A stretch of DNA of 64,000 bases from Debaryomyces hansenii CBS767 (Eukaryota > Ascomycota > Pichiomycetes > Serinales > Debaryomycetaceae), in contig NC_006044.2 in assembly GCF_000006445.2 (NCBI RefSeq), positions 620,001-684,000 on the forward strand, given 5' to 3'. Below the pieces are notes generated by a model. That model searched no databases. It saw only the letters and a list, made by a program, of their open reading frames with translations, and was not told the origin of the DNA. The position numbers and the translations under genes are program-made. Below, one piece after another: positions 38,670-48,703 of the stretch. Every line of letters starts with the position of its first letter. Position 1 is the stretch's first letter.

Positions 38670-39662
38670 CTATTTAGGTGGAGGTAATAATCCTTGAGGC
38701 GGCGCTGGTGGCAATAACTTGTTGACGTTCTTAGGAAATTCCCTGACAATTATCTCACATTTAACCTCTCTACACAAATCTTTCTTATTGGTATATGGAA
38801 CCTTGTGTAACAATTCCAATCCGCTCGATCTTTCCAATGCATCCACGGGAACTTGAAAGGTGGTAAGCGGTGTGGCGTTGTCAATCGCCTCGTTTGGTAA
38901 TACGAATGCTCCAACCGCAATGTCTTTTGAGTTATTGATTTCTCCAACAATTAACTTGAAAAAGTGTGTTGGCACTGCGATATTTGGTGGTGACCCAATA
39001 ACCTCGTACTCAACTTTGTATTTGTTCGGATTCTCTGGACATTTCTTTGGCAAGAATAACGGGCCTGTCATTATTCTAACCCCGTCGTATTCTTTGGTCA
39101 ATCTACGTGCAAAATCTTCAAAATGTGCCCAATAGTCACGATTGAAGCCGTCGCCAACTTGCGGCGAAATGTTTGTCAAATAAAATGTTTCGTCCATGGC
39201 ATCTTGATGGTACTTGGCATCAGCAGCAGGAGCTTGGTGGCCTCTGTCATAACCACTACGGAAATAGTCTCTCAACCTATTTCTGAACTTTAAAGGAATA
39301 TTTTCATCTTCCTTGAACACTGACTTCTTCCTATCAACCCCTTGTGCAGATCTTATCGAATCTTTAGTGATATGTTCAACAATCCAGTATGGGTTCCTAG
39401 TTTTCCTATCGTAGCAACTAATAAATTCTTTTCTCTTCTCTAAATCATGAATTGGCCCCGGGAAGCCGTATTTGTAAAACTCTTCTGGCCTTATACTGGA
39501 TGCATCTAACGATCCGACACCGCCATTACTCTTTCCTGGAACAACCGAGGTAGGAGGTTCCACGGTCGTTTTACTAGGGGTTGGTGCTGACGACTTTCCC
39601 CAGAAATATGACGCTATACCAACAGACCCTAAGCCTAAACCATTAACTAGTAACTTACTCAT
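38670..39662 (-). CDS. NUC1: Mitochondrial DNA/RNA nuclease Nuc1 (EndoG family)
   Basis: 330 residues from the ATG at 39662 (a TTG lies four codons earlier). The beta-beta-alpha-metal nuclease motif DRGHQAPAADAKY holds the catalytic His, and the family blocks KYGFPGPIHDL, FISCYDRKTRNPYWIVEHIT, YLTNISPQVGDGFNRDYWAHFE and PTHFFKLIVGE match S. cerevisiae Nuc1 (329 residues) along its length. The N-terminus (GLGLGSVGIASYFWG) is a short hydrophobic segment that anchors or targets it to mitochondria. Family role: mitochondrial nucleic-acid turnover and apoptosis-like or meiotic programmed nuclear destruction; the family also limits double-stranded RNA viruses in yeast. Confidence 0.95.
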   Translation of the reverse strand: MSKLLVNGLGLGSVGIASYFWGKSSAPTPSKTTVEPPTSVVPGKSNGGVGSLDASSIRPEEFYKYGFPGPIHDLEKRKEFISCYDRKTRNPYWIVEHITKDSIRSAQGVDRKKSVFKEDENIPLKFRNRLRDYFRSGYDRGHQAPAADAKYHQDAMDETFYLTNISPQVGDGFNRDYWAHFEDFARRLTKEYDGVRIMTGPLFLPKKCPENPNKYKVEYEVIGSPPNIAVPTHFFKLIVGEINNSKDIAVGAFVLPNEAIDNATPLTTFQVPVDALERSSGLELLHKVPYTNKKDLCREVKCEIIVREFPKNVNKLLPPAPPQGLLPPPK

Positions 39663-39906
39663 TTTTGGTTCCAAAACATAGTATATGGTTTTGAAAAATT
39701 CCGCGTGTTAAATAAATTGATCGCATCTCTAATTTTTTTCGAGGTTGTGCGTTTGACTATGATCACATCAATGTAGGACACAAATATCAAACAAAGCTAA
39801 TGTATACTAATTTAGTAGGTTAGGTTCTCAAACCGTCAATGGGTCTACGCATACTTATAAAAAATGTTATACATATATTCTATTTTTTTATTCTATAGAT
39901 GAAATA

Positions 39907-41451
39907 CTACTCTTTCTTAACCTTACGGTTTCTGTTAGTTTTAATATCTTTTATTGCCTTTAAGGTTCCAATTGAAACAATTGAGCAAAGCGGTCCCAAT
40001 AATGGTAAGAAAACTGCTAGTTTATGTTCACTTGGAAAATATGCTTGTTGTACCATTTCTTTTTCAAAGAATGCTCTATCAGAATTCTCTAAACTCTGTG
40101 AACTGTGCTTCATCGATAAGTAGAAGTTGCCATTATTTAGTTCTTGTATCGATTCTTCTAAGTATTCTATGGATTTTTGTACGTACAACCTTGTCAACTC
40201 GGGTATTGAAATTTCATTTAATGAATTGGTTAAAGTCAATAATGCTTCTAAATTTTCCAATGACTGCTTCAAATTTTTATACGTCATAGTCCTGGACAAT
40301 GAATCAATTTTGATATTTGGTGATTTAGGCAGAGAAGGCATACCTAATAATTGAAATAGCTGCGAAGCAAATGTTTCCATTACGGGTAATAATTCACTTT
40401 CATCGATATTAGATCCTTGTTTCTTCATATCTTTATTGAATATAGTAACACCACCCCATTGTGGAATTAAAAATGAATTGGTCTTGGAATTTTCAATTAA
40501 CGTAGGCTTGGAGTCATAATTAGCTTCGGGAAAGTATAATATAAAGTTAATACTAGGATTGATATCATGAGTAATTAAATTCCAGTCACCAAAATTCACA
40601 AATGTTGATAAGCCAGACTCAGGAATTATAAATGATTTCTTGTTTTCATCATAGCTTGGAGGATAGGTCAATGTAGAATAGTATTGGATTTGAGAAGTTA
40701 CTGTAAAGTTAGCAAAATGATTCAATTTGACGAAGATCGATTCAAATAACTCCAATGACTTCTCAATCTCCCAATTTATTGGCTTTCCATTCTCATTTAA
40801 TAACGAAATAACAATATTATATTTAGACGAATATGGCATGACTAAATTTCTAGAATCATGGCTTTGTCCTTTCACTATACTACTCATTTCCTCAATTTCA
40901 CCTTTAAAAACATATTGGGTTAAAATTATGCTTAAAAACTCATCAACTTTCTTAGGTCTGACGACATTATCAGTAATTGTGATCCTTGTTTCTTTACTGA
41001 ATGGAGATATGAAGAACGATTCAGTTGGATCTTGTTCTTCTTCATTATCGGGACTTGGCAAGTATTCAAATTTGACGACATAGTCCTGTTGAGCATCTAT
41101 GTTATCATCGATCTTTCTTAGTTCAATTGCCCAAAAGTCTTGTAGTTCCGGATAGACATCATATACAGATTTATTAAGCAATTCTTGAGCTTGTGGAATG
41201 AAGCAAACTAATGAGTTCGGTATATCAAGATACACGGGAACATTGTAATGAATCTGATTTTGTAGGTTCATTGAATAGTCTTTTACTTTATCAGCTGGCA
41301 ATTCAGCTCTGTGAATTGTTGTTGTAGATTTCCATAATGGTACACCGAGAAACACGATAAAAAGCAAAGTAACGAATACTATGGCGCGTCTAACAACAGT
41401 TATGGAGGAGATTTCCTCTCTGTTCCTACTATCGGTATTTTTCTCCGTCAT
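39907..41451 (-). CDS. GPI17: GPI transamidase subunit Gpi17 (PIG-S)
   Basis: 514 residues (S. cerevisiae 534). Topology is typical of PIG-S: a short cytosolic N-terminus, one transmembrane segment at about residues 23-42 (RRAIVFVTLLFIVFLGVPLW), a long ER-luminal domain (IPQWGGVTIFN; SLSRTMTYKNLKQSLENLEAL) and a second membrane segment at ~483-500 (LAVFLPLLGPLCSIVSIGTL) followed by a Lys-rich cytosolic tail. It acts with Gaa1, Gab1, Gpi8 and Gpi16 to attach GPI anchors to proteins. GAA1 lies 11.5 kb away in this window. It shares a 170-bp divergent promoter with TMA64. Confidence 0.88.
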   Translation of the reverse strand: MTEKNTDSRNREEISSITVVRRAIVFVTLLFIVFLGVPLWKSTTTIHRAELPADKVKDYSMNLQNQIHYNVPVYLDIPNSLVCFIPQAQELLNKSVYDVYPELQDFWAIELRKIDDNIDAQQDYVVKFEYLPSPDNEEEQDPTESFFISPFSKETRITITDNVVRPKKVDEFLSIILTQYVFKGEIEEMSSIVKGQSHDSRNLVMPYSSKYNIVISLLNENGKPINWEIEKSLELFESIFVKLNHFANFTVTSQIQYYSTLTYPPSYDENKKSFIIPESGLSTFVNFGDWNLITHDINPSINFILYFPEANYDSKPTLIENSKTNSFLIPQWGGVTIFNKDMKKQGSNIDESELLPVMETFASQLFQLLGMPSLPKSPNIKIDSLSRTMTYKNLKQSLENLEALLTLTNSLNEISIPELTRLYVQKSIEYLEESIQELNNGNFYLSMKHSSQSLENSDRAFFEKEMVQQAYFPSEHKLAVFLPLLGPLCSIVSIGTLKAIKDIKTNRNRKVKKE

Positions 41452-41621
41452 TTATGACTTCTTATGCTGAATCTATTATAGTGAACCTCTAGTAACTATT
41501 CCATACATTTAACTACTGATCTCTCACTGAAAAAGTACTTTGTGTAATTTTTAAGAATACATATAAAATAGAACGATAGGCCTAATGAACAAAAGTTTGT
41601 TATAAATCTTTATATTTGAAG

Positions 41622-43412
41622 ATGTTTAAGAAAGACCCACAACCTAAAGCATCGGCAAATATCAAATCTTCTGAAAGGAGAAAATTATTGACCAATATTT
41701 GCAATATATACAATATTCCTCAACAAGAAATTACCAAAGAATGTGAGCATGATATTCTTCCTGTAACTACGAAACAGGCTTCCTTTAAAAGTGTCCAAGG
41801 GTATAGTGGAACCATCTATTGTGATGAGAATGAAACACCTATTTGGTTTAAATCTAGAGACTCTCAAATATTTCCTTCACTATTTACTACGTGGAAATGT
41901 CCTTTCATCCTCCCAATGATTAAAACTCATCCTCATGTTATCAAGATCCTTTCTAATGGGGCTGATTTAATGTTACCAGGAACAATTCCACCGTTCGATG
42001 ATAGAGCAGTAAAAGGTGCGGTTGTTGGCGTGGTTGATAGTCAGAATCCAACGGTTATAAAAGCTATAGGTCGCTGTAAATTGAATATGACCGAATTCGA
42101 TAGGGTCATTGGTCGAACTGGTACTGCCGTGGAAGTCATTCATTGCTTACACGATGAATTGTACAATTTGAATAAATTAGTTGATATTCCTATACCATCG
42201 GAATGTAATGTGGATATACCAGTAAATGCTGAACAGAATGAGCCTATTACTCACGAGTGTGAGTCTGTTCATCAAGAGTCTGAATCTGTTACTCAAGAAG
42301 CTGATAAGGGCGATAATAAGTCTGAGATAGATTCTAAAATAGAAAATGAAGACAACAATAAATCCACTAACGAAAATTCCATAGTTACTAGCATGGATGA
42401 TGTTGCTGAACAATTGTCTGAATTATCAGTAGAGGATGTTGATAAGTTTTTTACTAGATCTCTTTTGCAGTCTGTTCAACAAAATTCTATCGCATTACCA
42501 ATAACATCATCCACTTTCATGTCCAACTATATTTATAAAAATTTGCCAGTCATTGACCCCATGTATTGTAATATTAAAAAGACAACATGGAAAAAATCTG
42601 CAAAATTTTTAAAGGCTATGGAAAAGTTGAATTACATGCAAGTTAAAGGAAAAGGAGACGATTTATCAATTGTTGGTTTAACCTCAAAGGACAACCCTAT
42701 TATTCAAAACTTTGTACCACATAAACCTATGAGTTCTTTAACAAATAATAAGTCTAGCGAGAAATCTGTTGGAAATAAAAAGAATAAAGCAAATGAACTA
42801 TCAATCGTTTACTTGTACAAGCCCACTAATAAGTCAAGAATGTTTTTCAACAAAGTGGATCTCCCATTTGTAAATTTGTACACTGCGCCTGAATTAAGAT
42901 CATTATTGGATAAATATATTAAAATTCAGCAATTGATGGATAAAAAAGATCCGAAGAAGATTGTTCTTGACGATACATTAAACAGCATTTCCAATTTAGG
43001 TCTTGGCTCTTATCCAAGAGATAAAGTCTTTAAGGTATTTTTAACTAATTTTTCGCCATTGTATAAAATTTTAAAACCTGGGGAAAGTGTTGATAATGAT
43101 GAAATTGAATTAAATAGGGGTGAGCCGCCAAAGGTTCAGGTTATTACCGAAATGAAAATAGGAAGAAAGGTTATTACGAGAGTCCTGAACTTTGAAAAAT
43201 ATTACATTAAACCACATATTTTATCAGATGAACTAAAAGTAAAATGTTCAGGTTCTACCACTATCGGGCCTTGCACTCATAATCCAAAGCTAATTGAAGT
43301 TACTGTTCAAGGACCCCACGGTAAGTTGATTGTAGATTTGTTAAATTCTAAAGGAATTCCAATATCTTTTATTGAATTTGAAGACAAAGTCAAAAAGAGG
43401 AAAAAGCGCTAA
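41622..43412 (+). CDS. TMA64: eIF2D-like translation factor Tma64
   Basis: 596 residues from ATG 41622, whose MFKKDPQPK start matches the family (an upstream TTG is ignored). An N-terminal DUF1947-like domain precedes a PUA domain (GADLMLPGTIPPFDDRAVKGAVVGVV, about residues 108-135 and onward). An acidic, repetitive linker (ECESVHQESESV) lies near 210-260, then a SWIB/MDM2-like region, and a C-terminal SUI1 domain (QVITEMKIGRKVITRVLNFE ... GPHGKLIVDLL). Family role: eIF2D removes deacylated tRNA from recycled 40S subunits and can bring initiator tRNA without GTP. Confidence 0.92.
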   Translation: MFKKDPQPKASANIKSSERRKLLTNICNIYNIPQQEITKECEHDILPVTTKQASFKSVQGYSGTIYCDENETPIWFKSRDSQIFPSLFTTWKCPFILPMIKTHPHVIKILSNGADLMLPGTIPPFDDRAVKGAVVGVVDSQNPTVIKAIGRCKLNMTEFDRVIGRTGTAVEVIHCLHDELYNLNKLVDIPIPSECNVDIPVNAEQNEPITHECESVHQESESVTQEADKGDNKSEIDSKIENEDNNKSTNENSIVTSMDDVAEQLSELSVEDVDKFFTRSLLQSVQQNSIALPITSSTFMSNYIYKNLPVIDPMYCNIKKTTWKKSAKFLKAMEKLNYMQVKGKGDDLSIVGLTSKDNPIIQNFVPHKPMSSLTNNKSSEKSVGNKKNKANELSIVYLYKPTNKSRMFFNKVDLPFVNLYTAPELRSLLDKYIKIQQLMDKKDPKKIVLDDTLNSISNLGLGSYPRDKVFKVFLTNFSPLYKILKPGESVDNDEIELNRGEPPKVQVITEMKIGRKVITRVLNFEKYYIKPHILSDELKVKCSGSTTIGPCTHNPKLIEVTVQGPHGKLIVDLLNSKGIPISFIEFEDKVKKRKKR

Positions 43413-43553
43413 ATAATAATATAATTTCGATTTATTTCATAATACACCCAGTTATAATAAGAATAAATAATATAATGTACAACGATGTTTATCGGGTATC
43501 AACAACTAGTACCAGTAAATTATGTAGCCCAATAAACAATCTAAAACGGTGGT

Positions 43554-46403
43554 TTAAACCGCAATTTCAATAATATTTCGATAAGATCCAGCAGTGACAA
43601 AAGCAGTTTTGGATTGGCTATGAATCTTCAACTCTTGGGCTGGTATTCCACCTGGATAAACATGAGCATTTTTACATTGGCTAATGTTGAGATAATTCAA
43701 CGGAGAGCAACCACTTAATAATGAGTCTATACCAGATCTAGTAACTCTAATACAGCCTTTTAAAATTATTCTTTCTAAGAACCGTAAATGCAATGAAATA
43801 GCAACGAGTGAGAAGTCACTAACTGCACTTCCACAGAATGATAAATCTAAATGCTTTAATTTCGGGCAACCCAAGCACAACATATCAATTGAAACGTCTG
43901 ATAACGCACAGCAAAATTTCAAATCTAAAATTTCTAAATTATTTGCTGAATTTGCAATTGAGATTATTGATTTATCAGTTAAAAATGTACAATCTTTCAA
44001 CGATAATTTCTTCAAATTTGGAAAACTCCTTTTATTCCAATGCTCAAATCCCTGATCAGTAATTGTAGTACATCTTGTGAGATTCAAGCTTTCTAATCTC
44101 GTATTAGCATTTTGGGATATATGATACATTATCTTATCCGTCAAATGTTTACAATATCCAACGTCAATTATCTTCAAGTTTTTGCACCCGACATCTGACA
44201 TTTTATCATCCTCTTTCAGTCCATTGTTTGTTTGATTTATCTCGCTTGGATTCCAACCAGTAAGTCTCTCTAATACATCATCACGAACCTTCCGACAATT
44301 AGCTAAATCAATTTTTTCCAAATGTCTGCCAACAATTGACAGACTTAGATCCATTATAGCCATTCCACTGATTTCCCAATTGGATTCCATTTTCAAATCT
44401 TTTATTTCTCCCGAGATTCCAATTTCGTTAACCATATAAGTAAAACCCTCATCAGTTACATGGAAGCAATTAGATATATCTATATACTGTGGTCTTGCAC
44501 CAACAAAGTCCGTTATTGAAATTAACGATTTATCATCAATCGATGTATTCCAAGGCGTCAAGTCCAACTTGTTGCATAATCCTGGCGCAGTGGATAATAT
44601 ATCATTCCATTGCTTGCAGACTATTCTTAATTTCATTAATTCAGGAATGGTCAAATATTCGAACACCTTCAGTAATATCTTTTTCCCCGATTTATCAGTA
44701 CTTAGTAAAGAATTTTCGTTTTTGTTTAGTTTCAATTTCTTATCATTGGGAGCGTCACTATATTTCACACCACCATGGTCCACAAATTCATTTTTTGTCG
44801 ACTCTGTAGAAGCTCTTGCTTCAAAGAAATCGAGCGGGTATTTTTCAGTCGACAATTTTCTCTTTTTTGTATTAACCTGTTGTTCTGTTGTGTTTATGTT
44901 CTGAGATTGCGTAGTTAATGAGTAAATATTTTCCACGGGGGAAATTGGTGAAATCGGCGATACATTTTGGTATCTTGGACCATATGTTGAATATGATAGC
45001 AGCAGCTTTATTCTCAAGTTTTTCTGAGAATGGTTGCTAACTTCTGACCACTTATCTTCGTTTTCGTTCATGAGAAAGCCAATAGAAAGTCTGGTGGTCG
45101 GTGGACTATTAGGAGCTGCATCAGTTCTCTTGTCAGTAACTAGGAAAGTCCTATCTAAGCTTTCATGCTCTAATTCATCTATAATAAATGAAAATTGCTT
45201 ACACAATAATTTTAACTTGCAACTTTGAATCTTAAGCAATTCTACAGGCGATATTGATATAGCACTTGCATGTCTCCTACTGCCCTTATTTCCTTTCAAA
45301 TGTGATAAAAATGATAGAATGCCAAATGAACAGCCTGGTTCTAACACTGTCAATTTGCGGCCAGATTTAGAATTCAAGTCCTTATTAATTATTTCTACCT
45401 TGCCGCTTACGATGAAATAGACATCGAGGTCATTGTCACCTTCGTTAAAAACATAATCAAACAGCGGAATCTTCACAAGCTCGGAGTACGATAGCAATTC
45501 CTCAACAATATAAGTAGGCATTTGTTGAAAAAGCGAAAAACCCTTGAGAAATCTGGGTGACAAAACGGAATCAGTCTGTAACTCATCTCGATACCCTCCG
45601 GCGTAACTATTATTCTGATTACATCTTGATGCTCCAGATTTACATTTCTTATCTTGCAGTGCTAATCTTCCTTGCGCCTCGTCCCTGATCTTTCTCTCAA
45701 TTGAAGGATAATATTGTAATACAAAACTAAGTGCCTCGCTTTCCAATACTCCCACCACAACTCTACTTCTCGTCACCACCGTAGCTGTCCTCGGTCTATT
45801 GAATATAACGCCTACTTCACCAAAAAAGCTCCCTCGTCCAAGCTCCGCTTGTATCGACTCCCCATCACTAATGCCAACAGTCCCGCTCATAATCCAATAC
45901 ATGGACTCCGACGGTTCTCCCTTCCGAATCACATACTCCTTTGGCTTGTAAACCTTAAATCTAAGCTGCGAAACTATTTTCATCACAAATGATTCCGGCG
46001 CTTGCTTGAATATCGGAAATGTGTGGAGTATATCTAGAAACTCCCCTGGCCGTTTATCTTGCTCTCCATCAATGTCATTACTGTATTCGACGTTGTTCTT
46101 AGACTTGCCTTCAAGTTCACCTGTATTTTTACCCGTTTCTCTTCCTTCTCCTTGTTTACGCCGTATCTCGGGTTGTCTAGTTACCTTTGGCTGCTTCCTA
46201 CCTGCATCATCTCTACCATATTCTTCGCTCATTTTAGAATTCCTATTAGATAAAGGTGATGATTTGGCAGGTATAAACCCCAGTCCACGTCTAGCTATCC
46301 CTATCAGCACCATACTATAGATTTTATCTTTTCCGTACCCCAATCTCTTTCTAAGACGGCTTTTTTTAGTAACCGTTAGAAGTATGTAAACCGCAGTGTG
46401 CAT
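43554..46403 (-). CDS. Cyclic-nucleotide-binding-like / F-box / leucine-rich-repeat protein
   Basis: 949 residues. First CNB fold at about 125-245, with a phosphate-binding cassette FGEVGVIFNRPRTAT that keeps the Glu (196) and Arg (205) used by cAMP receptors. Second CNB-like fold at ~285-400, whose cassette (FGILSFLSHLKG...RRHASA) lacks the Glu. Ser/Pro-rich linker; F-box at ~575-615 (LLKVFEYLTIPELMKLRIVCKQWNDIL); then about ten AMN1/FBXL-type LRRs (NLKKLSLKDCTFLTDKSI; KLKHLDLSFCGSAVSDFSL). I infer an SCF substrate adaptor sensing a nucleotide or other small ligand. I know of no S. cerevisiae counterpart with this layout. The start is uncertain: ATGs at residues 1, 31 and 58 are all possible. 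Confidence 0.85.
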   Translation of the reverse strand: MHTAVYILLTVTKKSRLRKRLGYGKDKIYSMVLIGIARRGLGFIPAKSSPLSNRNSKMSEEYGRDDAGRKQPKVTRQPEIRRKQGEGRETGKNTGELEGKSKNNVEYSNDIDGEQDKRPGEFLDILHTFPIFKQAPESFVMKIVSQLRFKVYKPKEYVIRKGEPSESMYWIMSGTVGISDGESIQAELGRGSFFGEVGVIFNRPRTATVVTRSRVVVGVLESEALSFVLQYYPSIERKIRDEAQGRLALQDKKCKSGASRCNQNNSYAGGYRDELQTDSVLSPRFLKGFSLFQQMPTYIVEELLSYSELVKIPLFDYVFNEGDNDLDVYFIVSGKVEIINKDLNSKSGRKLTVLEPGCSFGILSFLSHLKGNKGSRRHASAISISPVELLKIQSCKLKLLCKQFSFIIDELEHESLDRTFLVTDKRTDAAPNSPPTTRLSIGFLMNENEDKWSEVSNHSQKNLRIKLLLSYSTYGPRYQNVSPISPISPVENIYSLTTQSQNINTTEQQVNTKKRKLSTEKYPLDFFEARASTESTKNEFVDHGGVKYSDAPNDKKLKLNKNENSLLSTDKSGKKILLKVFEYLTIPELMKLRIVCKQWNDILSTAPGLCNKLDLTPWNTSIDDKSLISITDFVGARPQYIDISNCFHVTDEGFTYMVNEIGISGEIKDLKMESNWEISGMAIMDLSLSIVGRHLEKIDLANCRKVRDDVLERLTGWNPSEINQTNNGLKEDDKMSDVGCKNLKIIDVGYCKHLTDKIMYHISQNANTRLESLNLTRCTTITDQGFEHWNKRSFPNLKKLSLKDCTFLTDKSIISIANSANNLEILDLKFCCALSDVSIDMLCLGCPKLKHLDLSFCGSAVSDFSLVAISLHLRFLERIILKGCIRVTRSGIDSLLSGCSPLNYLNISQCKNAHVYPGGIPAQELKIHSQSKTAFVTAGSYRNIIEIAV

Positions 46404-46708
46404 ATACCATCAAAAGGCCAAATTTCGCATTTTTCCCGCCGTTTGATTATTTCCAACATCTATCACTACATTATGCATGATTGTTCTCTATCGACGACAG
46501 CCACTACAGCAACGCCATTGACTCCGAAAAATTACGTCTACAACATACTACGATGATTATAATGCATATGTTTGATTTTTGGAGCCCCTAGGCATAAGGA
46601 GAGACAGTTTGAACTAATTGATATTATGTAATGTATCACAGTTCGAAATAAGCGCCAAGTTACTGGTTTGTTTTCAAGTTAGGTACTTTATTATTTGACA
46701 GCAAAGTT

Positions 46709-46726
46709 GCTTCGATGGTTCGAAGC
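46709..46726. repeat. Perfect inverted repeat GCTTCGA-TGGT-TCGAAGC
   Basis: A 7-bp perfect stem with a 4-nt loop, in the 714-bp divergent promoter. It contains GGTTCGAA like a Pol III B box, but no tRNA arm structure surrounds it. Confidence 0.7.
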
Positions 46727-46997
46727 GAGCAATAATATGTGATTGAGAAGCCAAATTGGCGGCACTGAAGAAAAGGTCTGGATACGATTAAACACGAACA
46801 GCGGTCAGGCAGCGTGTGATGATGTAAGCATGAGCTGTATTTACATAATCGTCGCACGACACGTACACTTTGGAGAATATTTCCGCTCTAGGAAGATGAC
46901 AATCATAATAGAAGCGAAGTTCTAGAAAGTCGGTTCTAGACTCGCTTAAAAATAGAGAGGAGCCGTTAGAAGGTCAAACACAATGCCCCAGATATTC

Positions 46998-47003
46998 ACG
47001 CGT
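46998..47003. promoter_or_regulatory. MCB-like ACGCGT upstream of the RhoGAP gene
   Basis: A perfect ACGCGT 115 bp upstream of the RhoGAP ATG. It is a candidate MBF site for G1/S expression; a single copy, so modest support. Confidence 0.35.
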
Positions 47004-47117
47004 ATCATGACTTACACCATCCAGCGGATATGAAACCAAAAATAAATTCCTCATATTTATATCGAACGAATTCAATCTTGACGAAAATTGATGTTTGTTA
47101 GTAAATAAAGTACGAAA

Positions 47118-48455
47118 ATGACATTAAATATCAATAATTCAGTGGATTCATTTTCGTCGCCATCTACCTATAAACGAATTTCGTTTTCACGTTCCAGGTC
47201 ATCTGTATCGCAGTTGGAATCTAATTTTACAAATGTATGCGTTGATGGGCTTAGTGTTAGGGTACCTAAATGCTTAGTCCAATGTTTTGAGTACCTACAG
47301 TCTAATGGCATGGTTGAAGGGGTATTTCGGGTCAACGGGTCGGTGAAGAGAATATCACAATACTTCGCCAACCCTAATATTGAGAACTGGATAGCTGCCA
47401 ATCCCAGTCCTCACGATATTAGTGGAGTGATAAAAAAATATTTGAATTATTATTTGTATGATGCAAGTGTCTTTGACGAAGCAACCACCAGGGAAATCAA
47501 GAACCATTATGTCGTATATATGAATCAAATACTGGTTATCGATCACAAGGATGATGTGAGTATCAACTCGTTCAAGACTGCGAAGACGTCCTACGACTGT
47601 AGTCCTTTGAACGAGTTTTTGGAAAAATTTGTCCAGTCGATGATAAGCGAGAGATCGCAAGATAAAAACCAATTATTCATCTACATAATCCATAATTTAA
47701 GCTTGATAATGGATCATTCGATGAAAACAAAGATGTCGAGTATAAATTTGGCCATAATATTCCAGCCGTATTTTTTTGATAACAGTGATATCAACAATAT
47801 TCAAACTCTCCCACTCTTACAAGAAATATTGCAAACTTTAATAGAAAATTCATCTGCTCTTATAAATGAGTATTCTATTGAAGTTGCCAATCTTCACGAT
47901 AACAACTCATTAATGTCTATTGATAGTCCTATAACGCATCACGGGAACAGCACGGATGCTTATATTGAAACTGAAACTTCGCCCGTTAGAAAAAGATCTA
48001 TTTCAAATAGATTTTCTACGTTACTTGACTCATACTACAGTCCAATTGGAAACACGAATCCGGGAAAGCCAAAGCGTTTCTCATTGTCAATTTCAGTCGA
48101 CCAGCTTTCTAATGCCAAGCCAACTGAAATTAAGTCAATTGTTCCTAAAGCTGTTGATGTTAAATCAATTTCTATGAATGATGTAAGTGACTCTACGGGA
48201 TTTTCTACTGTGCGGCCAACCAATCCTGCTAAGTCTGACTCAAAGTCCAAAAAGTCAAATAGGAAGAGTTTTATTTCTTTATTCAGAAATTCTTCGTCAT
48301 TCTCCATAAATTCAGATGATACTAAAGATCCAATCTATAATCATTTGAATGACTCGACAGATAGTGTCTTGATATCCAAAAATCCAATTGTTGACGATCA
48401 ACAAAATTTTCTTAAGAGGAACTTCTCTATGAAAATGAAATCAAAGAAATTATGA
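47118..48455 (+). CDS. Rho GTPase-activating protein (RhoGAP domain)
   Basis: 445 residues. The RhoGAP domain spans about 38-260: VPKCLVQCFEYLQSNGMVEG, then GVFRVNGS with the arginine finger Arg71, an IKKYLNYYLYDASVF segment carrying the conserved Lys, and SSINLAIIFQPYFF matching the NLAxxFxP helix. The C-terminal ~170 residues are Ser/Thr-rich with basic stretches (RKSFISLFRNSSS; KMKSKKL) and no second domain. By layout it could be a Sac7/Bag7-like or Ecm25-like GAP for Rho1 or Cdc42, but sequence alone does not settle which. Catalytic residues look intact, so an active GAP is likely. Start ATG at 47118. Confidence 0.85.
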   Translation: MTLNINNSVDSFSSPSTYKRISFSRSRSSVSQLESNFTNVCVDGLSVRVPKCLVQCFEYLQSNGMVEGVFRVNGSVKRISQYFANPNIENWIAANPSPHDISGVIKKYLNYYLYDASVFDEATTREIKNHYVVYMNQILVIDHKDDVSINSFKTAKTSYDCSPLNEFLEKFVQSMISERSQDKNQLFIYIIHNLSLIMDHSMKTKMSSINLAIIFQPYFFDNSDINNIQTLPLLQEILQTLIENSSALINEYSIEVANLHDNNSLMSIDSPITHHGNSTDAYIETETSPVRKRSISNRFSTLLDSYYSPIGNTNPGKPKRFSLSISVDQLSNAKPTEIKSIVPKAVDVKSISMNDVSDSTGFSTVRPTNPAKSDSKSKKSNRKSFISLFRNSSSFSINSDDTKDPIYNHLNDSTDSVLISKNPIVDDQQNFLKRNFSMKMKSKKL

Positions 48456-48703
48456 AGGTTAAGACTTACAGTTAATTGTATATTGTATATTATTATGTGT
48501 ATTATATGTGCTACTTTGCGATGGGTTTTTTGGAAAGGTTAGTTTCTATAGGTTGTATAGGCAGAAAATTAAAGGTTTCTTAAAATTTGAGTACTCTAGT
48601 AGCGAATGTGCGAAAACCAAAACTTTTATACTGAACAAAATTTTCAGAACTTTTGGCATAACGGTTAGTGAAAAGTCACCTACCAAGTGTATAGATCATA
48701 GAC

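Larger units (their letters stand above)
46404..47117. other. Divergent promoter region, F-box/LRR gene and RhoGAP gene
   Basis: 714 bp. It holds a perfect 7-bp hairpin at 46709-46726, TTCTAGAA at about 46919-46926 and a repeated GGTTCTAGA near 46935, plus one ACGCGT. A GTGTGATGATG near 46815 resembles a snoRNA C box, but I find no paired D box. No gene is called. Confidence 0.45.

Noticed and set aside
46815..46830. C-box-like GTGATGATG as a snoRNA
   Set aside because: No CTGA D box at a fitting distance and no terminal stem.
46919..46945. Heat shock element
   Set aside because: TTCTAGAA gives two units, but the following TTC is one base out of the 5-bp register needed for HSF.
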